A stretch of DNA of 19,854 bases, from the NCBI GenBank assembly GCA_965662575.1, contig CBFIHN010000029.1:1-19854 (forward strand), read 5' to 3'. This DNA comes from CBFIHN01 sp965662575. Lineage in GTDB: Bacteria; Pseudomonadota; Gammaproteobacteria; Francisellales; CACEW01. The notes below the pieces were generated by a model that worked only from the letters and a program-made list of their open reading frames with translations, was not told where the DNA came from and did no database searches. Positions 1 to 8,415 of this stretch are shown here, one piece after another (the first letter of the stretch is position 1; the number at the start of each line of letters is the position of its first letter). Both the position numbers and the translations under genes were made by a program.

Positions 1-96
1 AAAAACCCTAAAAAAAATTTAAGCGACTCTATGTATGAATTTGGATTTGGCGTTTTTATTTATATCTGTATCGGTGTCGTTATTTATTTCACTTAA
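1..96 (+). CDS. C-terminal end of a small membrane protein (TIGR03758-like), partial
   Basis: An open frame enters from the left edge and stops with TAA at 94-96, 14 bp before the next ATG. The visible 31 residues end in a hydrophobic run (GFGVFIYICIGVVIYFT) typical of a C-terminal membrane segment. In GI-type conjugation operons the gene directly upstream of the TIGR03745 pilin-like gene is usually a roughly 80-residue membrane protein (TIGR03758/DUF3262) that also ends in a membrane segment, so position and character fit. The fragment is too short for a family call from sequence alone. The internal ATG at 31 could instead start a 21-aa peptide, but the frame is open further upstream. Confidence 0.5.
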   Translation, partial: KNPKKNLSDSMYEFGFGVFIYICIGVVIYFT

Positions 97-110
97 CAAT
101 AGGAGCAATC

Positions 111-509
111 ATGGCGATTAAAGAAACAATTAAAAAAGGCATTAGCACTTTTAAAACAGGGTGGGATAAAGTTTTTATCTTTCTTTGTTTATGCACAAGC
201 TCAGTAAGCTTTGCAGATGGCATCATTCCGATCTCAGGAGATGATACCCCCAGTTCAAACAGCGACTTTGCACAAACCATCATCAAAATTTTCCAAAAGG
301 ATATTATTCCTCTGATGATTATAGCGGGTGCTGTTTGGATACTTTGGACAGCGATTTCATTAATGTCCAATGGTGTCAAAGAAGCACAAGAGTTAAAGAA
401 ATTTGACCCACTTAAAAATGCCATTATTAAAACCGCCGTGGTGATTGTCGTTGGTGGTGTGGTGCTTTATTTGATGAATACGGCCAGAACCTACAGCTTT
501 ACCAGCTGA
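111..509 (+). CDS. Pilin-like integrating conjugative element membrane protein (TIGR03745 / TraA-like)
   Basis: A 132-residue protein with a basic N-terminus, a hydrophobic stretch ending in SVSFADG (likely signal peptide, cleavage near residue 36), a short polar loop, and two membrane segments (about residues 68-87 and 103-122) separated by a charged stretch (KEAQELKKFDPLKN). This layout is that of the TIGR03745 family of GI-type secretion systems, which occupies the place of the VirB2/TraA pilin. It would sit in the inner membrane and may be assembled into a pilus; that role is inferred. AGGAGC at 100-105 lies 5 nt before the ATG. It is the first complete gene of the operon, ahead of the TraL homologue. 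Confidence 0.7.
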   Translation: MAIKETIKKGISTFKTGWDKVFIFLCLCTSSVSFADGIIPISGDDTPSSNSDFAQTIIKIFQKDIIPLMIIAGAVWILWTAISLMSNGVKEAQELKKFDPLKNAIIKTAVVIVVGGVVLYLMNTARTYSFTS

Positions 510-522
510 TGGAGTAGTCGCG

Positions 523-909
523 ATGTCAAAGCAAAGAGAAGCGCCAAGCGCCCGTTATCTGACACACCCCTTTGCTTCATTTTATGGGTGCACTTTGAAC
601 GAGATGTTTTTGATTCTGGGCGTTTATGCCGTCATTGAAATGCCAGTGATGCTAATTTTAGCTGGATTTTTATCAAAATATGTTCATGGCTACCTGGGTG
701 CGCTGTTGTTGGTTTTTTTAGTCATGGCACCGGTGACTTTTTTTGTTTTGTTAAAGAAGACAGCGATCAAAATAGGGCGTCTTCGCATTGGCAAACCGCC
801 TGGTTTTTTGATGCTGAATAGCAAAAAACAATTGCATCAATATTTTGGCATGAAGATTGAATACATCACCCCGAAAGGTCGATGGTGCACGAAGAGGACA
901 ATGAAATGA
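523..909 (+). CDS. traL: TraL-like inner-membrane T4SS protein (TIGR03750)
   Basis: A 128-aa protein with a short basic N-terminus containing a YLTHPFASFYGC motif, two adjacent hydrophobic segments (about 24-49 and 56-77) and a basic cytoplasmic tail. The double membrane hairpin followed by a basic region with RIGKPPGF is characteristic of the TraL/VirB3-like family of F- and GI-type systems (TIGR03750). It is expected in the inner membrane next to the TraC ATPase. GGAG at 511-514 precedes the ATG. Its stop overlaps the next gene's preferred start in ATGA, which suggests translational coupling. Confidence 0.75.
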   Translation: MSKQREAPSARYLTHPFASFYGCTLNEMFLILGVYAVIEMPVMLILAGFLSKYVHGYLGALLLVFLVMAPVTFFVLLKKTAIKIGRLRIGKPPGFLMLNSKKQLHQYFGMKIEYITPKGRWCTKRTMK

Positions 910-1544
910 GTTTTAAAGCTTGGAAAAGAATCGATGAGTTACACATGGCGTTAAAGTACCAGTGGTTCACGATCGCTGCACTGGTGATTGTCAATTTCAT
1001 TGCGATCTTCCATTTAATCAATGCACCAAAAATGTTGCATGTTTATTTGCCACCTGACATGAGCCATGGAGCTGTGGTCAAGCCGAATGAAGTGCCTAAA
1101 TCCACGGTATACAGTTTTGCTTTTCAGATTTTTACAGCGATTAATTCATGGCCAGAGAGTGGCACAAAAAATTACAACAAGAACTTAAACAATTATCGTA
1201 ACTACTTGTCTTCAAGCTTTTTGCAAAGCTTAAAAGAAGATGTGCAAAACCGCGCTGCCACCGGGGCGCTTGTGAGATCTCGGATCATGTCTGGCGTCAC
1301 TGGGATGGGTTATCGCGATGTTGAGGTTAAGTTTTTAGGTAATGGTCTATGGCACGTCAATATCAAACTGCAAATTGTTGAGAGCCTAGACGGTGGTGTT
1401 TTAAAAAACGTCATCATGGATTATCCATTAATTGTCAGACAGGTTAATGAATCCATACAGATTAACCCGTTCAACCTGGTGATTGCTGGTTTCTATCAAC
1501 AGCCTTATTTAATCAAAACCCTCAATGCCGGGAGCACATCATGA
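906..1544 (+). CDS. traE: TraE-like bitopic T4SS protein (TIGR03746 / DUF2895)
   Basis: A 212-aa protein with a short cytoplasmic N-terminus, one membrane anchor (about residues 20-38, WFTIAALVIVNFIAIFHLI) and a periplasmic domain. This is the topology of TraE/VirB8-like proteins, which bridge the inner-membrane platform and the periplasmic channel. The frame can be opened 24 nt earlier, at 882. I prefer ATG 906 because AGAGGA at 893-898 is spaced 7 nt from it and because it forms an ATGA overlap with the traL stop. The 3' end overlaps traK the same way (1541-1544). Assigned to TIGR03746 from topology and gene order. Confidence 0.75.
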   Translation: MSFKAWKRIDELHMALKYQWFTIAALVIVNFIAIFHLINAPKMLHVYLPPDMSHGAVVKPNEVPKSTVYSFAFQIFTAINSWPESGTKNYNKNLNNYRNYLSSSFLQSLKEDVQNRAATGALVRSRIMSGVTGMGYRDVEVKFLGNGLWHVNIKLQIVESLDGGVLKNVIMDYPLIVRQVNESIQINPFNLVIAGFYQQPYLIKTLNAGSTS

Positions 1545-2365
1545 AAAAATTATTGATCGCCCTAGTCTTATCGCTACCACTAGCGAATACTTTTGTTTCA
1601 GACGCTAGCCCCACAAGCAATGTAGTTGAGGGTAATATCCCTTTTGAGCACGTTGTCTGGAATGGTCTACCGATTAGCTTTATTGCACCAGTGGGTCAGG
1701 AGCGAATTTTAAAGTTCCCAGGAGCAGTGGCTTTGAATAACAGCAACCCAAAGCTCACTACCGATAAGGTCTCAATTTTAAACAATGCTGGCTTTTTATA
1801 TATCACCGCTAAAAAGACCTTTGCTCCAATACGCATTCCCTTTGTGATCAAACAAAGCGGCGAGGTGGTGTTAGTGGATTTATCAGCACAAACCAACGGC
1901 AACGATACGCCGGTTTCTGTGGTTTTAAGAAGTCAGGCAAGCAAAGTAAAAACTGGAGCACCGTCTCAAAAATCTCAGGTGGTCAATTTGGTGAGCTTAA
2001 TGCGCTATGCGATCCAGCACCTTTATTCCCCAGAGCGTTTAATGAAAGAGAATACGCTGATCACACGTGCACCGATGTATACCACCAGAAGCGTCAATTT
2101 ATTTCGCGACAGTAGCGTGATGGCGATGCCGCTTGTTTCTTGGCGAGGCGGGGATATGTATGTCACCGCCGTGCTCTTAAAAAACGTGTTTAACGTTTCA
2201 GAGACCCTTGATCCTAGAGTGATTAATGGTCATTGGTTGGCTGCAAGTTTCTACCCCAGCAATCAAGTCAGCGCAAATGGACAAAAGGGCGATCGCACCA
2301 CGATGTTTTTGGTCTCAAGTCGCCCCTTTAATGAGGCGTTAAATCAAGTGAGAGGGTATGCATAA
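1541..2365 (+). CDS. traK: TraK-like periplasmic/outer-membrane core protein (TIGR03749 / DUF3438)
   Basis: 274 aa with a clear signal peptide (MKKLLIALVLSLPLANTFVS). The mature protein is beta-rich and polar, with no further membrane segment. It occupies the TraK/VirB9 position between TraE and TraB and fits the TIGR03749 family of ICE secretion systems. TraK homologues form the ring that contacts the TraV lipoprotein and the TraB barrel to make the outer-membrane core. Start and stop are coupled to the neighbours: ATGA with traE upstream, TAATG with traB downstream. The family call rests mainly on order, length and signal peptide. Confidence 0.7.
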   Translation: MKKLLIALVLSLPLANTFVSDASPTSNVVEGNIPFEHVVWNGLPISFIAPVGQERILKFPGAVALNNSNPKLTTDKVSILNNAGFLYITAKKTFAPIRIPFVIKQSGEVVLVDLSAQTNGNDTPVSVVLRSQASKVKTGAPSQKSQVVNLVSLMRYAIQHLYSPERLMKENTLITRAPMYTTRSVNLFRDSSVMAMPLVSWRGGDMYVTAVLLKNVFNVSETLDPRVINGHWLAASFYPSNQVSANGQKGDRTTMFLVSSRPFNEALNQVRGYA

Positions 2366-3759
2366 TGAAGAAAGACCCTAAATTATTAATGCTATTAGGC
2401 GGTATAGGGATTGTTGTGATTGCCGGCTTTATTTGGATGAGTAATAGCTCCCCTAACGCCAAGCAAGATCACCAACCCAACAAGCAAAACCCAAGTTACC
2501 GGATGGTCAGTGGCGACACCAATAATGTGATGTTGCGCCAACTGATTGTCGGCCAACAGCAGCTTAAAAAAGAAAATGATCGTTTACGGCAAATTAACCA
2601 AAGGTTAGAACGCCAAGACTCCGCAGCAAATAAACAAGCACTTGAGAATAATCGAAGTGCTTTGCAATCTGAAATCGATCATTTAAAGGTAAGTTTGAGC
2701 CAAAAGATCAATCAAATCTCAAAGGCCGCGGCCAGTAAACACATGCATCAACCAAGCAGTGATCTTGAATACGCCGTAGGTCGTGACTCTGAAACTGGAA
2801 AACACCCAGTTAAGAGCGCAGCGCATATGATCACCAATGCCCCTGATTTATCTTCTGGCGTAGATAGTGATCAAAATAGCCCTAATATAGAGTCCGCTCA
2901 GGCGGACAAATCCAATGGCCCAAGCCTACCAAGCGATCATGCTTTGAATTTTAGCTCGCTAAAGCAAAAGGGATTAGAGCCCTATTATACCATACCGGAT
3001 GGCTCAACCTTGCCAAACGTGGCGCTGTTAAGTCCACTGATTGGGGAAGTCCCTGTTAACGGCCAACTGAAATCACCCGCTTTTCCATTTAAAGCGATTG
3101 TTAGTGCTAAAGAAACCGAGGCCATGTTCAGTGCTAATGGCATTCCGTTACCCAGTGGCATGAGTGGCACCATTTTGCAGGGGTATTCGGTTGGCAGTAT
3201 GTCGCTCGGTTGTGCCAGAGCCTATGTGATGAAGATTTTATTTGTCTTTAATGATGGGCATTTTGTGGTCTACCCAGAAGATTCCAAAAACACTGAAGCC
3301 ACCAAGGTCTACCCGCAAAACGCCATTGGCTATCTGAGTGATCCTTATAACAATTCTTGTATTAACGGTCAGTACATCACCGATGCGCCGAAGGTTATTG
3401 CGACCTTATCCGCCTTTGGTGCAGCCTCTGGCGTTGGTGGTGCGATTGCTCAAGCGCAAACGCAAACCTTATCCAATATTTCACAGGGGACATCTGGGAC
3501 TATTTTCACAGGCAATTTGGGTAAATACGCTACCGGTACGGCATTAGGCGAGGGCTCTCGCATGGCCCTGGAGTGGTACAAATCCAGGGTTAACGACATC
3601 TTTGATGCGGTTTTTGTGACATCAACCTTGCATCACCAACCTCGCCAATTCATTTTAAACATCACCAAAACCATACCGATTGATCTAAACACCAAAGGGA
3701 GAACTTTGAGCTATGAACATGAAGACCAATTATCTGCTAGTGATCACGCTTTGCTGTAG
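2365..3759 (+). CDS. traB: TraB/VirB10-like core scaffold protein (TIGR03752)
   Basis: 464 aa. Domains in order: cytoplasmic tip, membrane anchor (about 7-26), coiled coil (about 55-115, QQQLKKENDRLRQINQRLE and on), a Ser/Pro/Asp-rich linker that can span the periplasm (about 125-195), and a C-terminal VirB10-type beta domain (about 205-440). The last contains a glycine- and alanine-rich stretch (FGAASGVGGAIAQAQTQ) where VirB10 proteins place their outer-membrane helices. TraB links inner- and outer-membrane complexes. The gene begins in a TAATG overlap with traK and its last 47 bp overlap traV. Confidence 0.82.
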   Translation: MKKDPKLLMLLGGIGIVVIAGFIWMSNSSPNAKQDHQPNKQNPSYRMVSGDTNNVMLRQLIVGQQQLKKENDRLRQINQRLERQDSAANKQALENNRSALQSEIDHLKVSLSQKINQISKAAASKHMHQPSSDLEYAVGRDSETGKHPVKSAAHMITNAPDLSSGVDSDQNSPNIESAQADKSNGPSLPSDHALNFSSLKQKGLEPYYTIPDGSTLPNVALLSPLIGEVPVNGQLKSPAFPFKAIVSAKETEAMFSANGIPLPSGMSGTILQGYSVGSMSLGCARAYVMKILFVFNDGHFVVYPEDSKNTEATKVYPQNAIGYLSDPYNNSCINGQYITDAPKVIATLSAFGAASGVGGAIAQAQTQTLSNISQGTSGTIFTGNLGKYATGTALGEGSRMALEWYKSRVNDIFDAVFVTSTLHHQPRQFILNITKTIPIDLNTKGRTLSYEHEDQLSASDHALL

Positions 3760-4138
3760 TGCGCTGTTATCCGGTTGTATGACGCCAGGTAAAAACATGA
3801 TTCCACAAGGCGGCAGCATGACGATGAGCCAAATTTACCAAGAGGAAACCAGCGGTCAGATGAGTGCTAATGGCCAAAAGCAATCCATGCACTCCTTGCC
3901 TAGCATTCGAAACGCGGTCATTGGCCCGACCCCGCAAACCAACTATGTCGGTTATACCGCAACGGCAACCACCGAGACCAATAATTTGTTTAAGCAGCTG
4001 CCCAACCCTGAAATCCCGCTTTATATCTACCCGCACATGGTACAAGTCGGTGGCGAATCTTATCCCAAACCTGGCATGAGCACGGCTTTTTTCTTGTACG
4101 ACAAGAATCATTTTGCGATGCCAAACGAAGTTTATTGA
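3713..4138 (+). CDS. traV: TraV-like outer-membrane lipoprotein (TIGR03751)
   Basis: 141 aa with a lipoprotein signal: hydrophobic core, then the lipobox LSGC with Cys22 as the lipidated residue. The mature protein is polar and low in hydrophobic segments. Its place between TraB and the TraC ATPase and its size match TIGR03751, the TraV/VirB7-like lipoprotein that anchors the TraK/TraB core in the outer membrane. I chose ATG 3713 because GGGAGA at 3697-3702 is 10 nt upstream; the second ATG at 3719 is 16 nt away. The gene overlaps traB by 47 bp in another frame, longer than the other overlaps in the operon. Confidence 0.75.
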   Translation: MNMKTNYLLVITLCCSALLSGCMTPGKNMIPQGGSMTMSQIYQEETSGQMSANGQKQSMHSLPSIRNAVIGPTPQTNYVGYTATATTETNNLFKQLPNPEIPLYIYPHMVQVGGESYPKPGMSTAFFLYDKNHFAMPNEVY

Positions 4139-4150
4139 TAGGTAGGAACG

Positions 4151-6982
4151 ATGCTGACTTTTAAAAAATCCAAACCCATGATTAAAAAATCGGACATTGC
4201 TCGTCAATATGCCTCGCGGCCTTCGTTTTCAGATCATTTGCCGTGGCTTGAGTGGTCAGATGATAAGGAAATGGTATTGCTTGAGGATGGACGATCGGTG
4301 GGTGCCGCCTTTGAAGTCAAAGCCGTTGCCACCGAGGCCAGGCCAGAGTCGATGGTTGCCAAGCTTCACCAAAAGTTAGTCCGGATGCTATCGATCATAG
4401 TGCCCTTAGAGGATGAAAACCCGTGGGTGATGCAAATCTTTTATCAAAACGACACCACCTTAATGCCCATTTACCGAGCGCTTGAGGGCTATGTCGACAA
4501 ACAAGGAGATTTAAAAGATCCCTTAACCCAAAAATACCTTGAGATCATGAAGGAGCATTTTAATCTGATGTGCCAGGATCAGGGTATCTTTAATGACCCG
4601 ATGTCAGGGCTTCAATTTAAGGGCAAGGTCACGCGTATTCGCATTGGCATTTATCGGCGCTTTGATAAGACCCCAAAGGGCTTTAAAAAAGAAGATGCGG
4701 TGACGGAATTGGATTCGGTTTGCCAGCGCTTTATGGCACAGATTCGACAATCCGATATCAAGATCATGCGCTTAAAAGGCGAGCATTTTTATGAATGGTT
4801 AGTGCGCTGGTTTAACCCTGACCCTGGCAAAACCCAAGGCAATCTTGATCAACTCCTTGAAAAGCACCCTTATCCCAGAGGTCGAAAACCCTGTGGCTGG
4901 TCTTTATCAGAAAACACCTTTTTTGCAGAAGACGGTGGTGTTTCGGATTGGGAGCATGGTTGGGAATTCGATGGCATGAAACATCAGGTGGTGACCTTCA
5001 AAGAGCTAGATAGCACACCCAATATTGGGGCACTCTCGAGAGAGACGAGCTTTAGCGAAAGCTCTAAATATGCAGCACTTGATAAATTCCCAGAGGGTGC
5101 AATTTATACCATTCAAGTGACCTTTGAATCTAACAACGCCATTAAAGCTCAGCTTGATATGATCGAGGGCGCCGCTATTGGTAAAAGCGGCGTTGTTAAA
5201 GATATCCATGCCAATGTTGCCGATGCTCGTTATGAGATGGATAAAAGCAACAACCTGTTGTTTCGCTCAGTTGAGGCGATCTATTTGCGTGGCAAGAGCA
5301 GTCAAGCGTTGAGAACTCAAATTAACGATTTAAAGCCGGTACTCTCAGATATCGGTTTAGATATTATTGATATTAGTGGTGAAGTCTTTCCAAACGATTT
5401 ATACCTTCGCTTTTTACCGTTTAATTTCAACCACGCCTTTGATAAGCATCGCCACTTTAGATCTGCGTATAAATATGCAGATGATGTCGCAAGACTCTTA
5501 CCATTTTATGGTCGCTCGCAAGGTGATGGGCATAATTTTTTAAATATCTACTACAACCGGGGTGGTGAGATCTTTGTGTTTGATGAGTTGGCCCGCGATT
5601 TCAAAATGGCCAATTCGCATATGGCGATTGTGGGCACCACAGGGGCGGGTAAATCGGTTGCTTTAAATAACATGATTTTGGCGCACTCGGCGGTTAGAAA
5701 CCCAAGAATTGTGGCGATGGAAGTCGGTGGCTCCTTTGATTTAACCGCCAAATATTTAGCGCACCATGGCCGCGATATCAAAGTGATGAAATTTGATCGT
5801 AAAACGCCAATGGCGGTCAATCCTTATGCTGAAAGCTATAAAGCGCTTGAGACTATCGAGCTGGAAGAAGCGGTTGTTCGAGGAAGCGCTAAAAAATTCG
5901 ACGCTGTGATTCATGAGCCTGGGGTTGAAGAAGACGTGTTTGAAAAACGCAGCCACAAAATTCAGCAAACAATCAAAGCGTTGGGTAAACGCGCCTCTCA
6001 AGAAGAGCAAAAATGCGAAGAGGATCGCGATATTTTAAGCGAGATGTTACTTGCAACCCAGTTGATGATTACCCATGGTAGAGCCTCTGAAGCGCTTGAT
6101 CCGACCGATTTTTCACTAATCACGCGATCCTTAGTTCATGCCATGAAGCGCTGCAAGCACAACAACGTGCCGCAAATGATTTTAAGTCATGTGATTGAAA
6201 GCATGGAGATTTTAGCGGATGAGCAGAGCAACGCTGAATTACAAGGTCGGCTCAAGCAGTTCGCCTTGCGCCTTGAGTACTACACCACGGGTATCCGTGG
6301 TCAATTTGTCAATCGCCCCTCAGAGCCCCTTGAAGACTTTGATTTCTTGCACATCGATTTTGGGTTTATGCAAAGCAAATCTTATAAGGACTTGATGGAT
6401 ATCGTTTGTATTTCGCTGCTAGCCAAAGTGTTAGCGCTTTCTGATGCCAACAAATCGACCAAACGCCCAACCGAGCTTTATATGGATGAGGCGCACGTAC
6501 TATTTAAATCAGACATGGTCGCAGCCTTTGTGATCTTAATGGCTAAAGTGGCGCGAAAAATTGGTTTATGGCTTCGCCCTTGTACACAAAACATCAATGA
6601 CTTTACGGGCCTTGAGGCCAAAAAATTGCTATCGATGATGGAGACCTGGATATGCCTCTCGCTTGAAAAGGACGAAATGCTATTGATTGATGATTTCAAG
6701 CCTCTCACCGATGAGATGAAGTCTTTAATTCTAGATGTTCGAAAGTACCCAGGCATTTATTCAGAGGGCGTTTTAATTGGTAAGCGATACTCAGGGCTGT
6801 TTCGCAATATTCCACCGAGGATTGCCTTATCGCTTGCCATGACAGAACAAGACGAGCGCGCAAGGCGAGAAGCAATTAAACGGGAATTTGGCTTTGGTGA
6901 TTTAGATGCTGTCGAGCATATGGCCAAGGAGATTACGGCAGCGGAGTACATCAACAATGATGATAAATACTTTACCTATTAA
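4151..6982 (+). CDS. traC: TraC/VirB4-family conjugation ATPase (TIGR03744)
   Basis: 943 aa, the usual size for the GI-type TraC family (TIGR03744). The N-terminal half is the TraC_F-like platform-binding region. The C-terminal half is a P-loop ATPase: Walker A GTTGAGKS at residues 495-502 and Walker B LYMDEAH near 776-782. The downstream RPCTQNINDF stretch is typical of VirB4/TraC motor domains. It should be a cytoplasmic hexameric motor bound to TraL and TraE that powers pilus assembly and substrate transport. TAGGA lies 5 nt before the ATG. Its 3' end overlaps the next gene by 26 bp. Two strong coding-strand hairpins lie at 5047-5064 and 5170-5192. Confidence 0.92.
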   Translation: MLTFKKSKPMIKKSDIARQYASRPSFSDHLPWLEWSDDKEMVLLEDGRSVGAAFEVKAVATEARPESMVAKLHQKLVRMLSIIVPLEDENPWVMQIFYQNDTTLMPIYRALEGYVDKQGDLKDPLTQKYLEIMKEHFNLMCQDQGIFNDPMSGLQFKGKVTRIRIGIYRRFDKTPKGFKKEDAVTELDSVCQRFMAQIRQSDIKIMRLKGEHFYEWLVRWFNPDPGKTQGNLDQLLEKHPYPRGRKPCGWSLSENTFFAEDGGVSDWEHGWEFDGMKHQVVTFKELDSTPNIGALSRETSFSESSKYAALDKFPEGAIYTIQVTFESNNAIKAQLDMIEGAAIGKSGVVKDIHANVADARYEMDKSNNLLFRSVEAIYLRGKSSQALRTQINDLKPVLSDIGLDIIDISGEVFPNDLYLRFLPFNFNHAFDKHRHFRSAYKYADDVARLLPFYGRSQGDGHNFLNIYYNRGGEIFVFDELARDFKMANSHMAIVGTTGAGKSVALNNMILAHSAVRNPRIVAMEVGGSFDLTAKYLAHHGRDIKVMKFDRKTPMAVNPYAESYKALETIELEEAVVRGSAKKFDAVIHEPGVEEDVFEKRSHKIQQTIKALGKRASQEEQKCEEDRDILSEMLLATQLMITHGRASEALDPTDFSLITRSLVHAMKRCKHNNVPQMILSHVIESMEILADEQSNAELQGRLKQFALRLEYYTTGIRGQFVNRPSEPLEDFDFLHIDFGFMQSKSYKDLMDIVCISLLAKVLALSDANKSTKRPTELYMDEAHVLFKSDMVAAFVILMAKVARKIGLWLRPCTQNINDFTGLEAKKLLSMMETWICLSLEKDEMLLIDDFKPLTDEMKSLILDVRKYPGIYSEGVLIGKRYSGLFRNIPPRIALSLAMTEQDERARREAIKREFGFGDLDAVEHMAKEITAAEYINNDDKYFTY
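5047..5064 (+). other. Strong hairpin inside traC
   Basis: GAGCTTT-AGCG-AAAGCTC is a perfect 7-bp stem with a 4-nt loop in the traC coding strand. It may affect mRNA stability or translation speed between the N- and C-terminal parts; there is no U-tract, so it is not an intrinsic terminator. Confidence 0.35.
5170..5192 (+). other. Second GC-rich hairpin inside traC
   Basis: CGCCGCT (5170-5176) pairs perfectly with AGCGGCG (5186-5192) around a 9-nt loop, about 105 bp after the first traC hairpin. It has no following U-tract. Function, if any, is unknown. Confidence 0.3.
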
Positions 6983-7367
6983 GGCAGTATCAGCTTGCCT
7001 ATTCTTAATCAGCAGTGCTTTGGCTATGGGCTCAACCATACAAGCGTTTGGGGTATCGAGTGATCCCTTTGTTGGACATCTAGATCAAGGAACACCTTGT
7101 TATCTCGATGTGCTCAGCAGGCAATCTAAAAAAATTAACAACGAAATCAAAGCCGGTGGATGGGTTGATGGGAAAGATTTTAGGTCTCGTTATGGCAAGC
7201 AATTCAGTGCGATGTCAGCTTCGTTTATTTGCGAGGTGCAAGCCAAGGAGCTTGACATACAACGCTTACCGGCGGTGGTTATTGATGAGCGTTATGTTAT
7301 TTATGGCATCAATGACCTTCAGGAAGCGAAGTCTATTTATCAAGCGTACCAGGAGAGTCACTCATGA
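6957..7367 (+). CDS. Periplasmic thioredoxin-fold conjugation protein (TIGR03757 / DUF1525)
   Basis: 136 aa with an N-terminal signal peptide (hydrophobic residues 10-23 ending ALAMG). The C-terminal part LPAVVIDERYVIYGINDLQEA matches the hallmark of TIGR03757, a thioredoxin-like periplasmic family of ICE secretion systems comparable in place to TrbC of F. Two cysteines remain in the mature part (TPCYLD and SFICEV) but no CXXC, so catalysis is doubtful. The frame opens at 6906, but the leader before the tandem ATG at 6957/6960 is not signal-like, and GGAG at 6943-6946 is 10 nt before 6957. Overlaps the traC end by 26 bp and traU by ATGA. Confidence 0.75.
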   Translation: MMINTLPIKAVSACLFLISSALAMGSTIQAFGVSSDPFVGHLDQGTPCYLDVLSRQSKKINNEIKAGGWVDGKDFRSRYGKQFSAMSASFICEVQAKELDIQRLPAVVIDERYVIYGINDLQEAKSIYQAYQESHS

Positions 7368-8404
7368 AGCGATTAGAGAGGATCTTTTTAGCATTTGGAT
7401 TTCTGTTAATGTGTGGCACGGGGCTATCAACCCATGCTTTTGCGGATGATTCACCATCGGGTTCTATTAACTCATTTAAGATAAGCTTAGCTGTCGCCAA
7501 GCACTATTTGAGTTATCTGCATTGGCGTCCGATTGGTCTTTGTGTCTGGTTACACCACGGATGGCTTGGTGCTCCTTATATCACGATGACGCCAGAGTTA
7601 ACGCATTACCTGCCAGATATGGTGGTCAGTGTGTATAACGAGCCTGGCGATAACCCGTGGACGGAAGCGAATAAAAGTTTTGATAAAGCAGCGCAATCAT
7701 CAGGCAATCAACTGATTGAAGAGGCAACAGGTGATGAGCTAACTAACGGTCATAACACCTCAATTCACGGTGAGGATCACAATGATTCTGTGATCACTAA
7801 AAGTGCGGATGTGATTGGTGCTCCGATGAACTTGATGCACTTTCCGTTTTTTATTTTACGCCCCGACACCAAAGCCTTTATGCCGTACTACCAATCAGGA
7901 TTGGACTCGGTGCCTGGACGGATGGGGTTTGCAGAAGATCTTGAACCCTATACCTGGAGCCCTGTGGGTCATTATGTTGGCAGTAGCTTTGTCAACCATT
8001 GGGCTTATGAGTTTCCACGGGATATGAGTGTGGACAACAACAATGATTACAAGGCCTCGGTGGTGATTGGCTTACATGCTGCGGATATCGTCACCAATAA
8101 CAACACCTTGCATGTGGTTCACTCGACAGAAGACTCTTGTGGGGATGGTTGTGCCGTAGCAAACGTACTCGAAGAGCAAAATGACGATCATGAGATTTGG
8201 GAAGAAGTCTACCCAAACGATCGACACATTCACCCCGGGGAAAGTGATTTACGCTCGGTAAAACCGATTGGTCATGAGGATGAAAAGGAGGGTCATGGCA
8301 ATTACGTATTTGTCCTTTGGCGTCATTACAAAGGCTGTGTGCAAAGCCCTGGTGGCAAATTGTTATATCAAACGGTGCACGTCTCACCCACACAAAAGCG
8401 ATAA
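7364..8404 (+). CDS. traU: TraU-like periplasmic conjugation protein (TIGR03756)
   Basis: 346 aa, close to F TraU in size, with a signal peptide ending around HAFADD. TraU features visible are the early cysteine motif in RPIGLCVWLHH (Cys60), a cysteine pair DSCGDGC (Cys259, Cys263) and a late cysteine in HYKGCVQSPGG (Cys325). TraU proteins are needed for DNA transfer more than for pilus formation and depend on disulfides, so the DsbA-like protein encoded downstream is a plausible partner. The start overlaps the preceding gene in ATGA. A His/Asp/Glu-rich segment (about 125-150) and another near 270-310 are polar insertions. Confidence 0.85.
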   Translation: MKRLERIFLAFGFLLMCGTGLSTHAFADDSPSGSINSFKISLAVAKHYLSYLHWRPIGLCVWLHHGWLGAPYITMTPELTHYLPDMVVSVYNEPGDNPWTEANKSFDKAAQSSGNQLIEEATGDELTNGHNTSIHGEDHNDSVITKSADVIGAPMNLMHFPFFILRPDTKAFMPYYQSGLDSVPGRMGFAEDLEPYTWSPVGHYVGSSFVNHWAYEFPRDMSVDNNNDYKASVVIGLHAADIVTNNNTLHVVHSTEDSCGDGCAVANVLEEQNDDHEIWEEVYPNDRHIHPGESDLRSVKPIGHEDEKEGHGNYVFVLWRHYKGCVQSPGGKLLYQTVHVSPTQKR

Positions 8405-8415
8405 AGGAAGCATCG

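Noticed and set aside
882..905. Upstream extensions of traE (882), the TIGR03757 gene (6906), the TIGR03755 gene (8317) and ssb (18635)
   Set aside because: In each case a better-spaced Shine-Dalgarno, a signal peptide or the start of the conserved domain supports the downstream ATG.
3767..4207. 146-aa minus-strand ORF over traV and the traC start
   Set aside because: It lies opposite a lipoprotein gene with clear lipobox and operon context, and its product shows no recognisable pattern.
5161..5192. GKSG stretch in the TraC middle region as a second P-loop
   Set aside because: It lacks the G-x4-GK[ST] spacing with a preceding hydrophobic strand; the true Walker A is at residues 495-502.
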